From an uncultured Lachnospiraceae bacterium (GTDB taxonomy: Bacteria > Bacillota > Clostridia > Lachnospirales > Lachnospiraceae), in the NCBI GenBank assembly GCA_947626285.1, contig CANQRR010000007.1, positions 30,816 to 94,815 of the forward strand: a DNA stretch of 64,000 nt, written 5' to 3'. Shown piece after piece: positions 63,212 through 64,000 of the stretch. A program made the position numbers and the translations under genes. The notes under the pieces are model-generated. The model did no database searches and was not told where the DNA came from. It saw only the letters and a list, made by a program, of their open reading frames with translations. Each line of letters begins with the position of its first letter. The first letter of the stretch is position 1.

Positions 63212-64000
63212 TTATTCTGCCGCGCCAAGCGTCAACTCCAGCTTCGTCTCCTCATACTCGCCCTCGTTCGCCCGGCTGACCGTCACCGTGATCTCCTCGC
63301 CGGCCGCGTAGTACGCAAGCTTTTCGCGCAGGTCGGACATCGAAGCCACGTCCTCGCCGTCAAACTTGACGATGATATCGCCTTTCTTCATACCGGCCTC
63401 TTCCGCCGGACTTCCTTCCGCCACTTCCTCGACAAGGATTCCCTCCGGAATATTGTACAGCTGCGCAACATCGCCGGAGACTTCCTCACCGGAAAAACCG
63501 ATGTATGCGCTCTGATCCTCGTCGACAACTTCCGTCCTGGTCTTCTTATTCATCAGATCCTCCAGGATCGGCTTCGCGTAGGAGATCGGGATCGCGTAAC
63601 CCATGCCCTCGACGCCCGCCGACGCCACCTTCGCGGAGTTGATGCCGACCACATGACCGTTCATATCCAGCATCGCGCCGCCGCTGTTGCCGCCGTTGAT
63701 CGCCGCGTCCGTCTGAATCAGCTTCGTATTGTCGTAGCCCTCAAGCTTGATCGTGCGGTTTAAGGCGCTGACGATACCGGTCGTCACGGACTGGCCGTAG
63801 CCAAGCGCGTTACCGATGCACACCACCTGCTGCCCCACGACCAGATCGTCGGAATCCCCGATCTTCGCGACCTTGATCTTAGACAGCGTGTCGTCCGGGA
63901 TGTCGGAGAGCGCCACGGATACTACCGCCAGATCGTTGTCGTCGTCCGTGCCCTTCACGGTCGCCTTGCACATCTCGTCGTCCACAAAGCCGACCGTCAG
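63212..64000 (-). CDS. HtrA/DegP-type serine protease with PDZ domain (N-terminus outside window)
   Basis: The frame stays open to the right edge, so only the C-terminal 262 residues are visible. The catalytic Asp is in NDLAVVSV and the Ser in GGNSGGAM; the His lies outside. QTDAAINGGNSGGAMLDMNGHVVGINSAKVAS is the trypsin-like S1C core. A PDZ domain follows (GILVEEVAEGSPAEEAGMKKGDIIVKFDGEDVASMSDLREKL). Such enzymes degrade misfolded exported proteins and usually carry an N-terminal membrane helix. Confidence 0.94.
   Translation of the reverse strand: MTVGFVDDEMCKATVKGTDDDNDLAVVSVALSDIPDDTLSKIKVAKIGDSDDLVVGQQVVCIGNALGYGQSVTTGIVSALNRTIKLEGYDNTKLIQTDAAINGGNSGGAMLDMNGHVVGINSAKVASAGVEGMGYAIPISYAKPILEDLMNKKTRTEVVDEDQSAYIGFSGEEVSGDVAQLYNIPEGILVEEVAEGSPAEEAGMKKGDIIVKFDGEDVASMSDLREKLAYYAAGEEITVTVSRANEGEYEETKLELTLGAAE

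Overview
The window looks like chromosome of an anaerobic, spore-forming member of the Clostridia, most likely a Lachnospiraceae species. This rests on: an alpha/beta-type small acid-soluble spore protein, a CwlD-type cortex amidase and a Csp-like subtilase; a T-box-controlled prolyl-tRNA synthetase; c-di-GMP-I (GEMM) riboswitches; NADP-type glutamate dehydrogenase; a protein resembling the Lachnospiraceae DUF6128 family; strong AGGAGG ribosome binding sites; and many sigma-A promoters with TTGACA, 17 bp, TATAAT spacing. Most of the window is moderately GC-rich. The block at about 55.6-63.0 kb is clearly more AT-rich and looks acquired.

Layout. 1-8.3 kb: the start of an Xaa-Pro aminopeptidase, a HicB antitoxin next to a decayed HicA toxin, a complete oppBCDFA oligopeptide transporter (minus strand) with a remnant of a second oppF, a small antitoxin with an internally deleted RelE/ParE toxin, and ispF. 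8.5-21.1 kb: a secreted-protein island. Two paralogous proteins with Ala/Pro linkers and repeated Cys pairs each sit behind a c-di-GMP-I riboswitch; between them lies a fibronectin-III-like secreted protein whose promoter region resembles that of one of them; then cwlD and a 1528-residue Cna-B-like surface protein with a Thr-Glu-Ala-Pro repeat stalk. 21.2-25.2 kb: an IS1634-family element flanked by 383-bp direct repeats, which rebuilt an intact ATPase gene on one side. 25.2-34.4 kb: housekeeping and small regulators (rpiB, Sua5/YwlC, an S1-domain protein, a DapF homologue with both catalytic cysteines changed to serine, AraC regulator, phosphatase, DegV, hemolysin III, holA). 34.4-41.5 kb: a spore protein, a PadR-DUF1700-DUF4097-PspC envelope operon, the Csp-like protease, an SGNH hydrolase and a cytidylate-kinase-like protein. 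41.5-55.5 kb: livJHMGF, proS with its T-box, a radical-SAM activase, a DUF6128-like protein, an acyl carrier protein, a two-component system, a PP-loop enzyme and gdhA. 55.6-63 kb: a six-gene, tightly overlapping glycan operon divergent from an XRE regulator, with a perfect 24-bp dyad between them. The window ends in an HtrA-type protease.

How parts work together. The secreted-protein island is probably switched by cellular c-di-GMP, that is by the motile/sessile decision. The glycan operon has the parts for making an unusual sugar (FAD oxidoreductase, SDR, TIM-barrel epimerase), loading it on a lipid carrier (two GT2 enzymes, one with membrane anchors) and transferring it outside the membrane (a large multi-pass GT-C-like protein). 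Three intergenic structures stand out as possible undescribed elements: a 167-bp multi-branched structure at 33193-33359, and two diverged copies of a structured repeat at 32293-32380 and 39135-39222.
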